From Aphanomyces cochlioides (taxonomy: Eukaryota; Oomycota; Saprolegniomycetes; Saprolegniales; Verrucalvaceae): a stretch of DNA of 64,000 nt. A model generated the notes under the pieces. It was not told the DNA's origin and did not search any database. It worked only from the letters and a program-made list of their open reading frames with translations. Location of the stretch: assembly GCA_019828595.1 (NCBI GenBank), contig JAHQRK010000002.1, forward strand, positions 62,001 through 126,000. The letters run 5' to 3'. Position numbers and translations under genes: made by a program. The number at the start of each line of letters is the position of its first letter. Position 1 is the stretch's first letter. Below are positions 31,482 to 42,481 of the stretch, in pieces.

Positions 31482-32878
31482 TATTACTTCGACTGAAGCA
31501 AGTTGTAGTAGCTACAAGTGCACGTCAGTCGTAACCGTCATCACGACTTGACGTCCGCGGCGCTCGACAAGAAGAGTATGCATTACAGTACTTCCAGTTG
31601 GGAATAATGCTTAAGGTGTCTCAAAACGGACAATTTCAAAGGTTTCATCACTTTGACGACGATTTCCTTGGTACATTTGGAATAATGCAGTCCACAAAGG
31701 ACTCAAATCAAAATTCCAATCATTCATTCCCAGTCATCGAATTCAAGCTAAGAGCTTGGTAACTTCTCTGTTGAATTCCGTTTCGAGAATGACGACTTCA
31801 TCACGTGATAATAGAATCAAATCAAAGCAATATCAAGCTTCTAGAGAGCCACAAAATATTCATTTCAAAAACAGGAAAACAGATAAATAACTGCACAAAA
31901 ATGAATGTACACCCCACCCCCTATTCACGCACTAACTTCATCATGTATCAAAGTTGCGGTCATTCATCACAATCGCAGGTCGACGGCAAAAACGAACGAG
32001 ATGATTTGTTCATGCGTCTTTGATTGAAACGGCCCATTTGCAAAAAAACACTGACAAATCACCGGCATTTCTCTATCTATCAAAAACGCCGATCTATTGT
32101 AAATCTGGAATGCTGGAAATAATGAATTCTGATTGGTCAAAAAAATTATTACACTTTTCCACCCAAAGTCATTCACCAACTTGAGCGAACGAGCAAGAGA
32201 TGTTCACAGTCTTAATTGGTCAAAACATCCAATTTAAAGAGAAATGAATGTTTTTCATAGAGCCACACATCCTTTGCGAGATGGCTGTGTCGTGTAAGAT
32301 GTTGATGCATTCTTGATTGCACCGTGCATTCTTGTGTATAAACAATACACTCTATTGGAACCAGCTCACACAAGCTTATGTCGATTTGACAGAGAAATAA
32401 ACCCAGTTCTTATGGACTCCTGCGTTGTCTGAATTTCCAGCGTTTTTGATAAGGAGTTCTATTAGAACTCCTTATCAAAAACGAATGATAGTCGTATTAC
32501 AGTCAAAGTCTTCAATATTAGCTCCTATCCCACGTGACCTTCCCGCACTTTCGCCCACCATATCAAGAATATCAATCAATTGACCAATAGTAGACCTGCA
32601 GGAGACTGTTCGCTGGAGTTCAAGATCTATGAACACGAATTGCCAACTGTAAATTTCAACTCCAATAGCAAGTACATATGAAGACGAAAGCTCTTCATCC
32701 ATGCAGGTGTTTCGTTACAAAACATTTGAGAAGGACGATAGTTGTGGCGCATGTTGCGTTTAATTCGTATCCTGACGAACATTTGAACACAACTCATGGT
32801 TTTGCCAATTTGATTTAGCAGTCAGCTACATGTTCTTGAAATACATTGCGCACTTGAAATGTGGCTGCCAAGTGACGG
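31482..32878. other. Long intergenic region, no gene supported
   Basis: About 1.4 kb of AT-rich sequence without a family exon. The only clear structure is the perfect palindrome at 32441-32483. Confidence 0.45.
32441..32483. repeat. Perfect 21-bp-arm palindrome
   Basis: CGTTTTTGATAAGGAGTTCTA at 32441-32461 is followed by one T-centred joint and its exact reverse complement to 32483. It could form a cruciform, or be the fused ends of an element. Confidence 0.85.
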
Positions 32879-33817
32879 TTACTGGACCAGGAAAATGTTC
32901 ACTTTGGAGCCAGCATTTAAGCCGTAGTCTCTGCCTGCTTGCACCTTGATTTTAGTTCCAGACTTTGATATCAACATGTAAGAGACCGATCCACTGTAAT
33001 AGCTTCCATTGTGGGACACCTGCGCATTGTTGACACGAACGCCATCAACCAGCAAATGGAAAGTATCACAGCTGTAATCCCAGCCCTGCATGTGAGCTAT
33101 CACTTGAATATGATACAATCCAGGTTGACAAATCGTGATCTCAGTGTTTCCGGTCAGGAGCTCAAAATAACTTGCGTTGGTCGTGTCAATGGTATTCCAC
33201 ACGACGTATTGATTCGCACTCGTAACATTCATAGATGATACTGAGTGATACACAGGACTGGAAGGTTTCCCCGCCAAGGCTTCTTCCAAATCTCGGATTT
33301 TCGCTTCCAAAATGTCCACTTTCTCAACGGACAATGGAACCAAAAGGAACAAGTAACAAGCTTCCAGAGAGCCAAACGCAGTCAATGTCAATCCCATCTC
33401 CATGCGGCCTTTTTTCGACTCTCTCAAGCTCACGTTGCATCCGACAACATCCACTTCTTTCTTCTTGTCTTTATCCTGCAATGACAAACCATGCTACAAG
33501 AACAATCTTGCCAAAGTGAGCTAAGAATGGAGCTTTATCAGGAGAAATGAAATGACGACGCTATTTGGAAGCACATATGTCGCTCCTTTGGGGAGATGCT
33601 CCTTGATATCTTTCACAACACATTCCCTGCAATCGATGGTGAGACTCCTTGCAGAGAATAGAGAGTACCATTGGCCCTTGGATTCTTTGGACTCGAGCCA
33701 AATGCGAATGGGAAGACCATCGTCAGAGACGAAAACTTGGACACGAAAGGACGAGTCTTTTCGTGATGGGAACGTGACGTTGGAGAGATTCAACGCGACT
33801 TTCAAGGCCGAAGACAT
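32879..33817 (-). pseudogene. C1q-like family gene with mutated intron 2 donor
   Basis: Exons 33817-33669, 33626-33539 and 33493-32879 are fully open and would encode 283 residues (MSSALKVALNLSNVTFPS; HGLSLQDKDKKKEVDVVGC; VDILEAKIRDLEEALAG; C1q-like domain ending NIFLVQ). The expected donor after CTCCTG is AT (33538-33537), whereas the paralogue at 30104 has GT. Unless AT is used or another donor is found, intron 2 is retained and meets a stop after ISFLLIKLHS. It keeps the conserved promoter element. Confidence 0.75.
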
Positions 33818-33844
33818 GCTGATTATTCGGTGAGACGCAAGTTG

Positions 33845-33867
33845 AGTGCAAAATCGACAATGAAGAA
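33845..33867 (-). promoter_or_regulatory. Conserved initiator-like promoter element
   Basis: The minus strand reads TTCATTGTCGATTTTGCACTC, about 48 bases upstream of ATG 33817. It is nearly identical to 17522-17542. Confidence 0.5.
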
Positions 33868-34008
33868 TGTTCTGACAACAACTCCTTGGTCCATTCCTTT
33901 CATGCTTCGTTCAGAATGGCAAGTCTAATGTTTTCATCGTGCCAAGGTGAAAGAACTTTACAAGCCAAAGACAATTTAACAAACCTCATTCTAAAAGAAT
34001 TGTTAGCA

Positions 34009-34960
34009 ATGACAGCACAGCGCTCAGATCTTCCTGCCTTTGAAGTCGTTCTCGATCTCGACAAAGTCAAATTTCCACGACGAAGCGAATCGTACCATGT
34101 TCGACTCGAGTTGACTCAAAAGGCTCTTCCAATGCATCTGTGGTTTCAAGACAATACTTCTAAATTTCAGTGGTTCGTACATATTTTTTAGCATCTTATC
34201 AGTTCCCGACAGGAAATGCATTGCCAATGAGGTTGTAGACGGAAAGTCGAAGGATGGAGTGTATTCCCTGCCTGCCAAAGTCGTCTTGACGGCACTCAAG
34301 GTAAGATCTACGCATAGAATATTCGCCATTTAGCTGGCACAGGCAACCCTCAACGATATGCACAAAAATGCAAGTTCCCAATGTACAATTGAGCACTACC
34401 GTTTGGATTTGCAGAGTGTGGATGATGGATATTTGAAGCTGGTGCTAACCTTAACTCTCTTTGAGAGGCTGGAAGTAGTTTATTCTTTCGACTTGAAGCC
34501 TGTGTCGGTCGAGAAGATTGACATTTTGGAAGCGAAAGTTGAAGATTTGGAGATCTTGAATCAATCGCCAAACAAACTCAATGGATTTTATGCAGTTTCG
34601 GCATCGGCTACGGATGGAAAGGCATTTGTAACGTGGAGTCTGAAGCATTGCTGCAGCGACACGAATATCTTTGATTTTAATGACGACTTCAAGCAGGTAA
34701 AACTCTTCAAGAAGGGCTTATACCAAATCCAAGTGACTGGTCGTCGGGAATGGTCAGCTAGTCATTACTTGAGTGTTTTTGCACATGGAAAACATGTAAC
34801 TTTGAGCTCGGGTCAAGAGCTTTCGGTGTGGAAAGCAATGTCATTTATGGCTACAGTTTGTGAAAAGCCATTGACTTTAAGCGTCTATTGCCAGGGAGCT
34901 GGCCATCCTCTCGAAGAAGGAGTGTCTTTGACTGTCATTTACTTGGGCCAGTTTGCGTAA
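34009..34960 (+). CDS. Coiled-coil/C1q-like family protein, divergent subfamily, intact
   Basis: Exons 34009-34172, 34213-34300 and 34334-34960 (introns 40 and 33 bases) give 292 residues. Exon 1 MTAQRSDLPAFEVVLDLDKV ends LWFQDNTSKFQW. Exon 2 is KCIANEVVDGKSKDGVYSLP. Exon 3 starts LAQATLNDMHKNASS, with IDILEAKVEDLEILNQ and a C1q-like domain (YQIQVTGRREWSASHYLSVF) ending IYLGQFA. This REW/IYLGQF subfamily also includes 35903-36858 and the genes of the inverted repeat arms. Confidence 0.86.
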
Positions 34961-35021
34961 TGCAACGGAGATAGAGCTGACATTTAAGTCTCGTAAGATG
35001 ATACTAGTATTCCCTTAGTTT

Positions 35022-35647
35022 TGTCATTTTCAATCAAATTTGTAGTTTTGACCAAAATCGAATTCATTTTCAAATCAAATCAATTTCATGTGTGTTAGGG
35101 TGTGCTTTGCGTTACAAATCGATTTTGATTGGCTGATTGATTTGTTATTTGGAATTTTAGCCAATCAGATATGCCTGTTCCTCACAATTTTGATAGAAAC
35201 GCACAATATATTGTGCTTTTTGGGGAATTTCCCAATTTGGCGCAGTTTGTTCAATCGTTCCAAATTTATTTAAAGCCATTTGATTGGCTAATAATCGACT
35301 AATTTGACAAAATATGGTACTTTTTCGAATCAGCCAATGAAATCCATGGGATTGGTTTGCGGCGATTGAGCACCAACCCAAAATTTGTATCAAATCGATA
35401 ATATATTGTGCTTTTGATACAAAATTGTGAGGAACGGTTTGAATCGACCGAGGTTTCGAATCGATTCCGAATCGATCGGGCTTCTCTGATTGGCTAGAAT
35501 TAAAAATTAAAATTATTCAGCCAATCAGAATCGATCAGCCACCTAACTCACGCAAAACACACACTGACACACACCACTTCAGTATGAAATCGATTTGAAA
35601 ACGAATTCGCATTTTGGTCAAAACCACAAATTTGGTTGAAAATGACA
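35022..35647. mobile_element. 626-bp inverted-repeat (MITE-like) element
   Basis: The ends are long inverted repeats: TGTCATTTTCAATCAAATTT and AAATTTGGTTGAAAATGACA, extending about 60 bases inward (GACCAAAATCGAATTC against GAATTCGCATTTTGGTC). The interior is rich in ATCGATT/CCAATCAG motifs and non-coding. Target duplicates are unclear. Confidence 0.78.
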
Positions 35648-35654
35648 ATATCGT

Positions 35655-35750
35655 ACTAAATCCACAGTAGTAATTTCCACAGGCGCATTGATAACACGAG
35701 CACCGTCGACAAATTGAAAGCTATCACAGCAGAAATCCTTTCAAATTGTT
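35655..35750 (-). pseudogene. C1q-like domain fragment
   Basis: The minus strand matches the FHLLVDGSRVINAQV region of the gene at 29447-30382 (SFQFVDGARVINAPVEITT-like). An isolated relic abutting the MITE. Confidence 0.6.
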
Positions 35751-35902
35751 TGTGGTCTATGCTATCAATTGATTGAGACTTGGTTGACTACACTACTTGA
35801 CAAGAAATATCTATCTGTCCCCTTTAGATTTGAAAGCGAAAGAACTTGACCAGCTTAGGAGGATGCATTGTAAATTATCTCATTTTGTAAGAATCGTTGG
35901 CA

Positions 35903-36858
35903 ATGACAACAAAGAGCTTGGAACCCCCTGCTTTGAAGGTCGATCTTGACCTTGACAAAGTCAAATTTCCACGGCGAAGTGAGACATATCATGTTCGACT
36001 CAAGTTGACTCAAAAGACTCTTCCAATGCGTTTGTGGTTCCAAGACAACGAATCGAAACTGCAGTGGTTTGTGTCAGTCCGTTTGACTCCAGTCACTTTC
36101 TGTGTAGGAAATGCGATGTCTCTGATATTCGAGAGGGAAAGACGAAAGATGACGAGTATTCCCTGCCTGCAGAAGTCGTCTTGACGGCACTCAAGGCACA
36201 ATCTATGGACAAAACACTGGAGATTTAGCTGACACAGGATGCCCTGTACGATTTGCACAACAATGCAAGTTCCAAAAAAGGAAGTCAGCACTACATCTTA
36301 GATCTGCAGGGTGTGGATGATGGACCTTTAAAGCTTGTGCTGACCTTAACGCTCTTTGGGAAGTTCAAAGTGGTCTACGCTTTTGTTTTGGAGCCTGTGT
36401 CGGTCGAGAAGATCAAAATTTTGGAAGCGAAAGTTCGAGATTTGGAGATGGTCAACAAGATACCGAATCAGTTCCGTGGATTTTATGCAGTGTCGGCGAC
36501 AGCAACGAATGGATATACCTCCGTATCTTGGACTATGAAGAAATGCAGCTGCGACACGGATCTTTTTGTCTTTAGTGATGACTTGAAGATGGTGAAACTA
36601 TGTGAAGTGGGTTTCTATTATATCCAAGTGAGTGGCTGTCGGGAATGAACAGTTGACCATGACATTCCCATCCTTGTCGACTTGGAAACAGTTGCGTCGG
36701 CTTCTAGACCAGGCAAGTCGTGTTGGCAATCACTGACATATCTCCTTTTCGTGGGTGGGAACTCGAAGAGAGTCAAGATTTATTGCTCGGGAGCTGGCCA
36801 TCCTCTCGAAGAAGGAGCGACTTTGACTGTGATTTACTTGGGCCAGTTTGCGCAATAA
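35903..36858 (+). pseudogene. C1q-like family gene with one nonsense codon and a GC donor
   Basis: Exons 35903-36066, 36108-36195 and 36229-36858. Exon 1 MTTKSLEPPALKVDLDLDKV ends LWFQDNESKLQW; exon 2 is KCDVSDIREGKTKDDEYSLP. Intron 2 is 33 bases with GC-AG ends. Exon 3 is open except TGA at 36646-36648, where the paralogue at 34009-34960 has Trp (SGCRE-stop-TVDHD). After it the C1q-like domain continues in frame to IYLGQFAQ. It is either a very young pseudogene or a truncated 247-residue protein. Confidence 0.8.
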
Positions 36859-36906
36859 AATCAATAAATTCTTGGTTAACATCGCGTCAGAATCGTTAGA
36901 TGCAAA

Positions 36907-37859
36907 CTACACTCCCTGGAGCAAGAAGATATTTAGCTGAGCTCCACTTTTGAGCCCAAAATTCGCTCCTACTTGAAACTTGATTTGCGACCATGGATTT
37001 GTCAGCAGTGTATGATTCAGTGCTGTGCAGTAATAGCTTCCATCGTAGGAAACCAGCGCATTGGCGATAATCTCGTCGTCCTCAAGCAAATGGACGCTTT
37101 TGTAGTTGCAGCTTGAGTTCCAATTTTGCATACGGCCAGTCATTTGGATTTGATACAAACCAGGCTTGCTAATTTTAATTTGATCCTTGGTGTAGGACAG
37201 CTCAAAGTAAGCAGTGTTGGTTTTCTTGGGGGTATCCCAGACGACAAATTGCCCAGTTTTGACAGCTTTTGTCGATTTCAATGAGAGATAGACTAGGCTG
37301 AATATGGCAGGCTTTCCTTCCACGACTTTTTCCAAGTCTCGCACTTTTGCCTCCAACATGTCGACTTTTTCAATTGACAATGGAGCCATGTCAAACAAGT
37401 AGTCGACTTCAAGAGAACCAAAAGCTTTTAATGTCAATTTCATCTCTAGATGTCCATTTTTGGTTCCTTTCAAAGCCACGCTGCATCCATCCTTCCATGG
37501 TAATCTGTCTCCTTGTCTTCATCCAGCATTGAGAGTCCACGCTGAATGGACAATCTGCTTCAGGTAAAACCACAAATGAAGTATTGGTACCTGAAACGAG
37601 GACGCAACGACGTTGGCTGGAAGCACATACGTTGCTCCTTTGGCAAGATGCTCCTGGGTGTCTTTCACAACGCATTCCCTAGTTGAAAAACGTATAATCG
37701 GCGGTAAAGCAGGACGAGTACCATTGATTCTTCGTTTGTGTCGACTCAATCCAGATGCGCACTGGAAGGCCATCGTCAGAGACGGAAACTTGTACGCGAA
37801 AAGAGTCGTTTAGTGATGGAAACTTGACGTTGGAGAGATTCAATGCGACTTATGCAGAT
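36907..37859 (-). pseudogene. C1q-like family pseudogene, start lost and frameshifted
   Basis: Exon 1 (37859-37719) resembles the exon at 27814, but the ATG has become TTA. Exon 2 (about 37681-37594, ECVVKDTQEHLAKGATYVLP) and intron 2 are intact. Exon 3 opens RGLSMLDEDKETD, shifts frame near 37490, then runs open from GCSVALKG-like sequence through VDMLEAKVRDLEKVV to a complete C1q-like domain ending IFLLQGV. Confidence 0.8.
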
Positions 37860-38099
37860 TAAATGGTGGGGAGAGAGAAAAAATGACGATGAAGTAGGGC
37901 TTTGAATGAGATTCCTCGTTTTCTATCACTTGATGAGAAGTTGGCAACTTCCTGGCAGTCCTCTTCTTTCTATTTAATCGAGACGGAAAAAGAAACGCAA
38001 GTTTTCTGTGGTCCAGGAGTTTCATTAATTGTGGCGGGGGTACAATCTATGACATTGTGTTGGGCGTCAATAGATTGTTTGCCTTGTACGTCGCACCCA

Positions 38100-38170
38100 G
38101 TCTTCCGCCTTAAAACGCCCCTTGAGTCTCCCGAACGTCACGTTCCATCACTTGAAGGATCGTTTCGAGT
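38100..38170 (+). pseudogene. First half of an exon 1 cut by an LTR
   Basis: LSLPNVTFHHLKDRFEL-like sequence (collinear with 28027-28092) breaks off at GAGT before TATGAAGG, the LTR start. The second half resumes at 53345. Confidence 0.75.
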
Positions 38171-38240
38171 TATGAAGGCTGTGTCGAGGATTTTCCTTGT
38201 TCCAAGTCGAGGCACTCTATCCATTATCATACAAAGCCTC
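38171..38240 (+). repeat. Gypsy LTR fragment, start of a composite island
   Basis: TATGAAGGCTGTGTCGAGGATTTTCC and GGCACTCTATCCATTATCAT match the beginning of the LTR at 53022. Only about 70 bases remain. Confidence 0.75.
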
Positions 38241-38449
38241 CCGATGCAAATTACATCTCTTCCCAGATCCTTCATTACAGTTGTACCATTCTACAGCAAT
38301 AGGATTTAGCAAATTTGGGCCGATGACCACCTACCAATAAGTCCTTCACATGGCCTGACTCTTCTCAAGTATACAAGTCTAACATCCCAAAAGACTCGAC
38401 CTGTGGACAACAAGAATATATCAAATCATAGAAGGCATGTACTACAACA

Positions 38450-39880
38450 TTACAACCTACAACGTCGTCAAACCGTCCGCACTTCCTAGTCCGCTGACGT
38501 CTGAGCCCGCAAGGTACGTTTTTATATGTTTGATGCATAACCACTGCATGCTCAGATAGACTGACCCATTTACCCACGAAATTGGCGTCCATTGCATGTT
38601 GCGCTCGCATCCACTCCGGTATTTCGAAGACTCCCTCAGGGTAGTAAACGAACGGGAACGGCTCCGTCCGTTCCAAATAGACCCCGGCTTCGACAAGCTT
38701 GACCATCTCTTCCACTTCCTTCTTTTTGATGTTGGCTTTCCACCGCATCCATCTCAACATGGACTAGCCCCACTGCATTTACGCTCTGGGGGCAGACTTG
38801 GGTCCATGGTTATCGCGAGCAAGTCCTTTTTGTAGATCAGGTTGGGGAACTTGGCGAAATCTGGCCGCCGCTTTCGTCCTCACAACTCAATATACTCTAT
38901 GGCTTTGGCGGACAAGCAGGCATCCCAATATCCGGCCAAAAGGGGGTTATATTGAACAACAAATAGTGAAACACTTCAGGACCAGCAACCCTCTCTAACG
39001 CCAAGAACAAGTCAACAAAACTCTTCTTTGCCGATTCGAGCCGGCTCTTCACATGGTTGGCCTCATGAGGCACCTAAGACAGCGATGAATAGCCCGACTA
39101 CATGGTAGTCTTACCCTCCATCCCGGTTTGCTGTAGTTTCCTGTTCCTACCCAGAAACATCTATTCCAGACGCAATCTCCATAGCTCGACCACGATGTTT
39201 GCAGCGCCCGATTCTATGTATCTTGTTCCTTGGTGATGCCCGGTAAAAATGATTCGATCTTGTCCGTCCAGTTCGACCAAATTTGGCATTCTCAAAGCTT
39301 GCAATACGCTCCGCGCCTCTCGTTGTAGGTCTGGAATATGCGCCAGCAAGCGTACTTCAGCCACCGTGATCACTCGCGTTTTCGTCCTTGCAATTGAATC
39401 GCAAATCTGTTTGCCTTTACCCTTGACACCCTTCAGCGTTGAATACATCGAGTCTCGATCTCTTTCTGCTTGGGTCGTAGGCATCAGATGAATCTTGGGG
39501 TGATTCAGATTCGATTGCAAGGCAACTGATTTATTACGTGGTTAATTTTCCTTACTGTTCGAGGACTCGTCAATTGAAATGGTGTCTCCCGCCGCGAGCG
39601 CCTCAACCTGCTCGGCCAAGTCCAACTTGTACCCTTCAAATTGATGCTTCAGCCAAGCAGAACGAGCGGGACGAGAATTGTTTTGGACACACGCGTCGAC
39701 AAAAGCTTGAATGTCGAGCAGATTGTTCATTTCCTTCTGCGAGTCCAACTCGTTAAGCGCTCGACGGACGCCTTCTCTTAAACGGCGCAGGCTCGACTCA
39801 GCGTGCTCTGCCTCGAGCATGATTTTCCGCAGTCCTTGCTTGGTCTTCTCAAACTTATTACTCTTCACCGATGGCTTCAT
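38450..39880 (-). pseudogene. Antisense gypsy gene, diverged relic (copy 3)
   Basis: Exon 1 starts at ATG 39880 (MKPSVKSNKFEKTK, helical) and ends at a GTAAGG donor (39555). Exon 2 has a basic patch (DPSRKRSRLD), VRLLAHIPDL and, after a frameshift, ESFLPGI and YGDCVWNRCFWVGTGNYSKPGW, parallel to the copy at 6000-7541. The next intron (GGTAAG...TCTTAG) is at the same place. Exon 3 has EVFHYLLFNITPFWP and, after frameshifts, EPFPFVYYPEG and NFVGKWVSLS. No integrase remains beside it. Confidence 0.75.
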
Positions 39881-40113
39881 GAAGTCTTGGGGATGTGTCT
39901 TGGGTGAGCACTATCCACTTCAAAACTGTCAGCTTGCGTTATTCCACCCGACCAGTCGAATCATATTATTCGCCAAAATCACTAAGAAACAATAATTGAC
40001 GACTGAACCCAGTCCGTTTGGCAGTCTGGCTACGAGCAAGAGTCCTCCGCACATGCTCCTGTGTGTTTTCAAGAAGGCATGTGCGGAGCTAGTGACATGA
40101 GGTTACCTTGTTT
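39881..40113. other. 5' flank of the relic with a strong hairpin
   Basis: CTCCGCACATGC at 40045-40056 is exactly complementary to GCATGTGCGGAG at 40077-40088 (20-base loop). The right end CCTTGTTT (40106-40113) is the target duplicate of the next element. Confidence 0.55.
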
Positions 40114-41948
40114 GGTAAGGTAAAAAACAGGTCATCGCCGGGTCAGGTCACGCCTCTAGGTTACGTGATCTACACGTGATCTGGGCAGTCACAATACTCT
40201 CACCAAATATAGGTCACATCTTCCAAAGGAGCTTGCACAAAGAGACTGATGGCTCATCGACACCAGACATGTTGGACACTTACAGTCCTTCCGATAGAAT
40301 CTAATCAGCTTTCTCACGAAAAATACAATACTTGGAATATTAACTGGAGAACGAGACAATGATAAATGAGTTCGAAGAAGGAATTGTAAAAAGACATGCT
40401 CGACGCATTTGGCACTAAAGCAACCACTTCTAGTGGTGAATCTAGAATAGCCACAGCATATTACGTTATTCAAGGCTTGGAATCGTTACGTGAAACAACT
40501 GCTTTTAGAGAATGACCGACGGTGGTCACAACAACTCGTAACATCTACCAGCAGTTAAACGCTGCAAATGAGAAGCGCGCAAGCAACAAGGGGTACAGAA
40601 ATGGTGGCGTAAATTAGATTCAGTTTTGATTAGGCGTCGAAAGAGAATGGCTTTCCTTTGAGCTATTACTCTCTAAAATACTGACAAAACATACGCTTAA
40701 ACTCACAACGCGCGTCCAGCCATGCACGCTGAATTGCACATGCCCCTAAAAGGTAAAGCTTCTGAGAGCTTTTGCATTTCACATCACTCAATGATGGTGA
40801 ACTTAATCACGTCTACATACATCATACAACCAATAATTATTAACGTCGTTCGCTCTGATAAGTCTTGCGATTCATCTCGAGTCAACGACGCTAAAGTCCA
40901 TTAAAAGCAAACAAACGTATCAATTATCTACTTAGGCTACTTTGTCAAGTTTAGCCAAACAAAAAAGTCTGCAATGTAGCCTCGAGGTCAAGTAGGACCA
41001 AGTTCGTCGAGGACACATTGTATAAAAGGTAGATTAAGTCTTACCCTGAAGTTCTTATGGCGCCAAGCTCTGAGATCTCTCTTCTAACAAAGAAAAATTT
41101 CAGCTCCTCTTCTTGAGTAACTCTCAAGAAAACAGACACTCTCAATGTGCTCTGGGGAGGAGCTATACAAATGCACGCTTCATTACATGAAAGACTGGGA
41201 CTCACGTCGATCTATTTACTTTTCGTCAAGACTACCTTAATTGTTGTGTCGCTACATCATATCCGCCGATGCTTTTGTCATGTGTCATCTTCTCGGTCTA
41301 GTCTGTGTGTACAGCTGGAACCAGGAAACGAGATCATCGACCAGGCGCCGTGACTTGGCGTCAGTTTTATCATGATAGTACGGAAATTGGCTTAGTAAGG
41401 GACTTTTTGTCCTGAGCCTTTGTAGGGCAGATATATTTCTAGCCTTAGTTTGGAATTCACAGCGATCTAGTCAAGTGCCATTCTCTCCATCTCGTGTGTT
41501 GTCGCCCGGGAGTCACAGCATTAATAGCCTACTTGAGAGAAAGAATGGAGTACAAAAAGAGACGTGGCTAATGGCGACTCATCTTGAGGATGAATACGAC
41601 ATACACATCAAAATGCAATGCTAATCCATGGTGCTTACGATAATCGAACTATGGCCAACGCCAATTTTATGTTTGACCACCGGTGTAGATGTCTTTAAGA
41701 GTTCTGCACGATCATCAACTGCAAAATTAGACTATGGGAGCTTGATATCCGGCAAAATGGAACTTGAAATACAAATGACCATCACTACATTGTGATTTTC
41801 TCACCCTTACCTATGACCTCATCAATTACACGCGGAAAATGTGTGACCCGGACATGACCTGAGTGTGACCTACACGTGACCTCGCCAAAAAAACTCTCTT
41901 GACCAGACATATGACCTCACCACAAATTGACCTGTAATGGATTCTTCC
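40114..41948. mobile_element. 1.84-kb hAT-like non-autonomous element
   Basis: The ends are related to the 461-bp elements: GGTAAGGTAAAAAACAGGTCA at left, AAATTGACCTGTAATGGATTC at right, with GGTCA/TGACC repeats inside both. The 8-bp flanks CCTTGTTT and CCTTCTTT differ at one base. The interior is AT-rich with no convincing ORF, so it is a larger deletion derivative or a distinct family using the same ends. Confidence 0.78.
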
Positions 41949-41956
41949 CCTTCTTT

Positions 41957-42181
41957 CTCATAAGCTTGGTCTCAATGTTGCGGAAACCATACGCAAGGGC
42001 AAAGTGAAGCACTTTTTTGACGAGGGCGGTGAGGGAGATAGTCACAAATAACAAAGATGATCAACCGCAATTGATCTCCAGGCAATCGTAATCTCATAGG
42101 ACACCGAACGACGCACAAGGTAGGATGAAGACCTTGTTAGTACTAAAGGTGGAAATGAATTCTAATCTACACATGCATATG
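41957..42181. other. Left part of second gypsy remnant, not resolved
   Basis: Probably LTR sequence, but too diverged from 5446-5785 to align by eye. No gene seen. Confidence 0.35.
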
Positions 42182-42319
42182 CAAGCTCGAGGACGAGCTG
42201 TCGAGGACGAGGAGTCCTTTCATGGAGGATGAGGGAACTTTCGCTGAGGACGGTCCCGGGAAGGTTACTCAAAGGGATGCGTGTCAATCAGGTGGTGACA
42301 CGCTCATCACCGTCACATA
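42182..42319 (-). repeat. LTR end of second gypsy remnant
   Basis: CGAGGACG motifs, then GCTCATCACCGTCACATA at 42302-42319, parallel GCTCAACCGTCATA at the LTR end 5785. They are followed by CCCCCAC, the polypurine tract in complement. The outer limit is uncertain. Confidence 0.6.
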
Positions 42320-42481
42320 CCCCCACTAAAGATCGACCACGTCGATCGACCGAGGTGATGAGCTGGGGTAGTGACAGGAAAAGTGTTGGAAGAAGGAATT
42401 GCGAGAGGTTTCAACCAATCTGGTCGAGAGAATTAAACTGCCAATGAGCGTACACCACAAGTTTTGTGTTCAGAGGGCAAG

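Noticed and set aside
35022..35647. Possible origin or scaffold attachment region from AT-rich repeats
   Set aside because: Long terminal inverted repeats explain the structure as a MITE-like element.
38365..38760. Independent host gene with FPFVYYPEG
   Set aside because: Aligned with the gypsy antisense gene it is simply the 3' part of the third, frameshifted copy.
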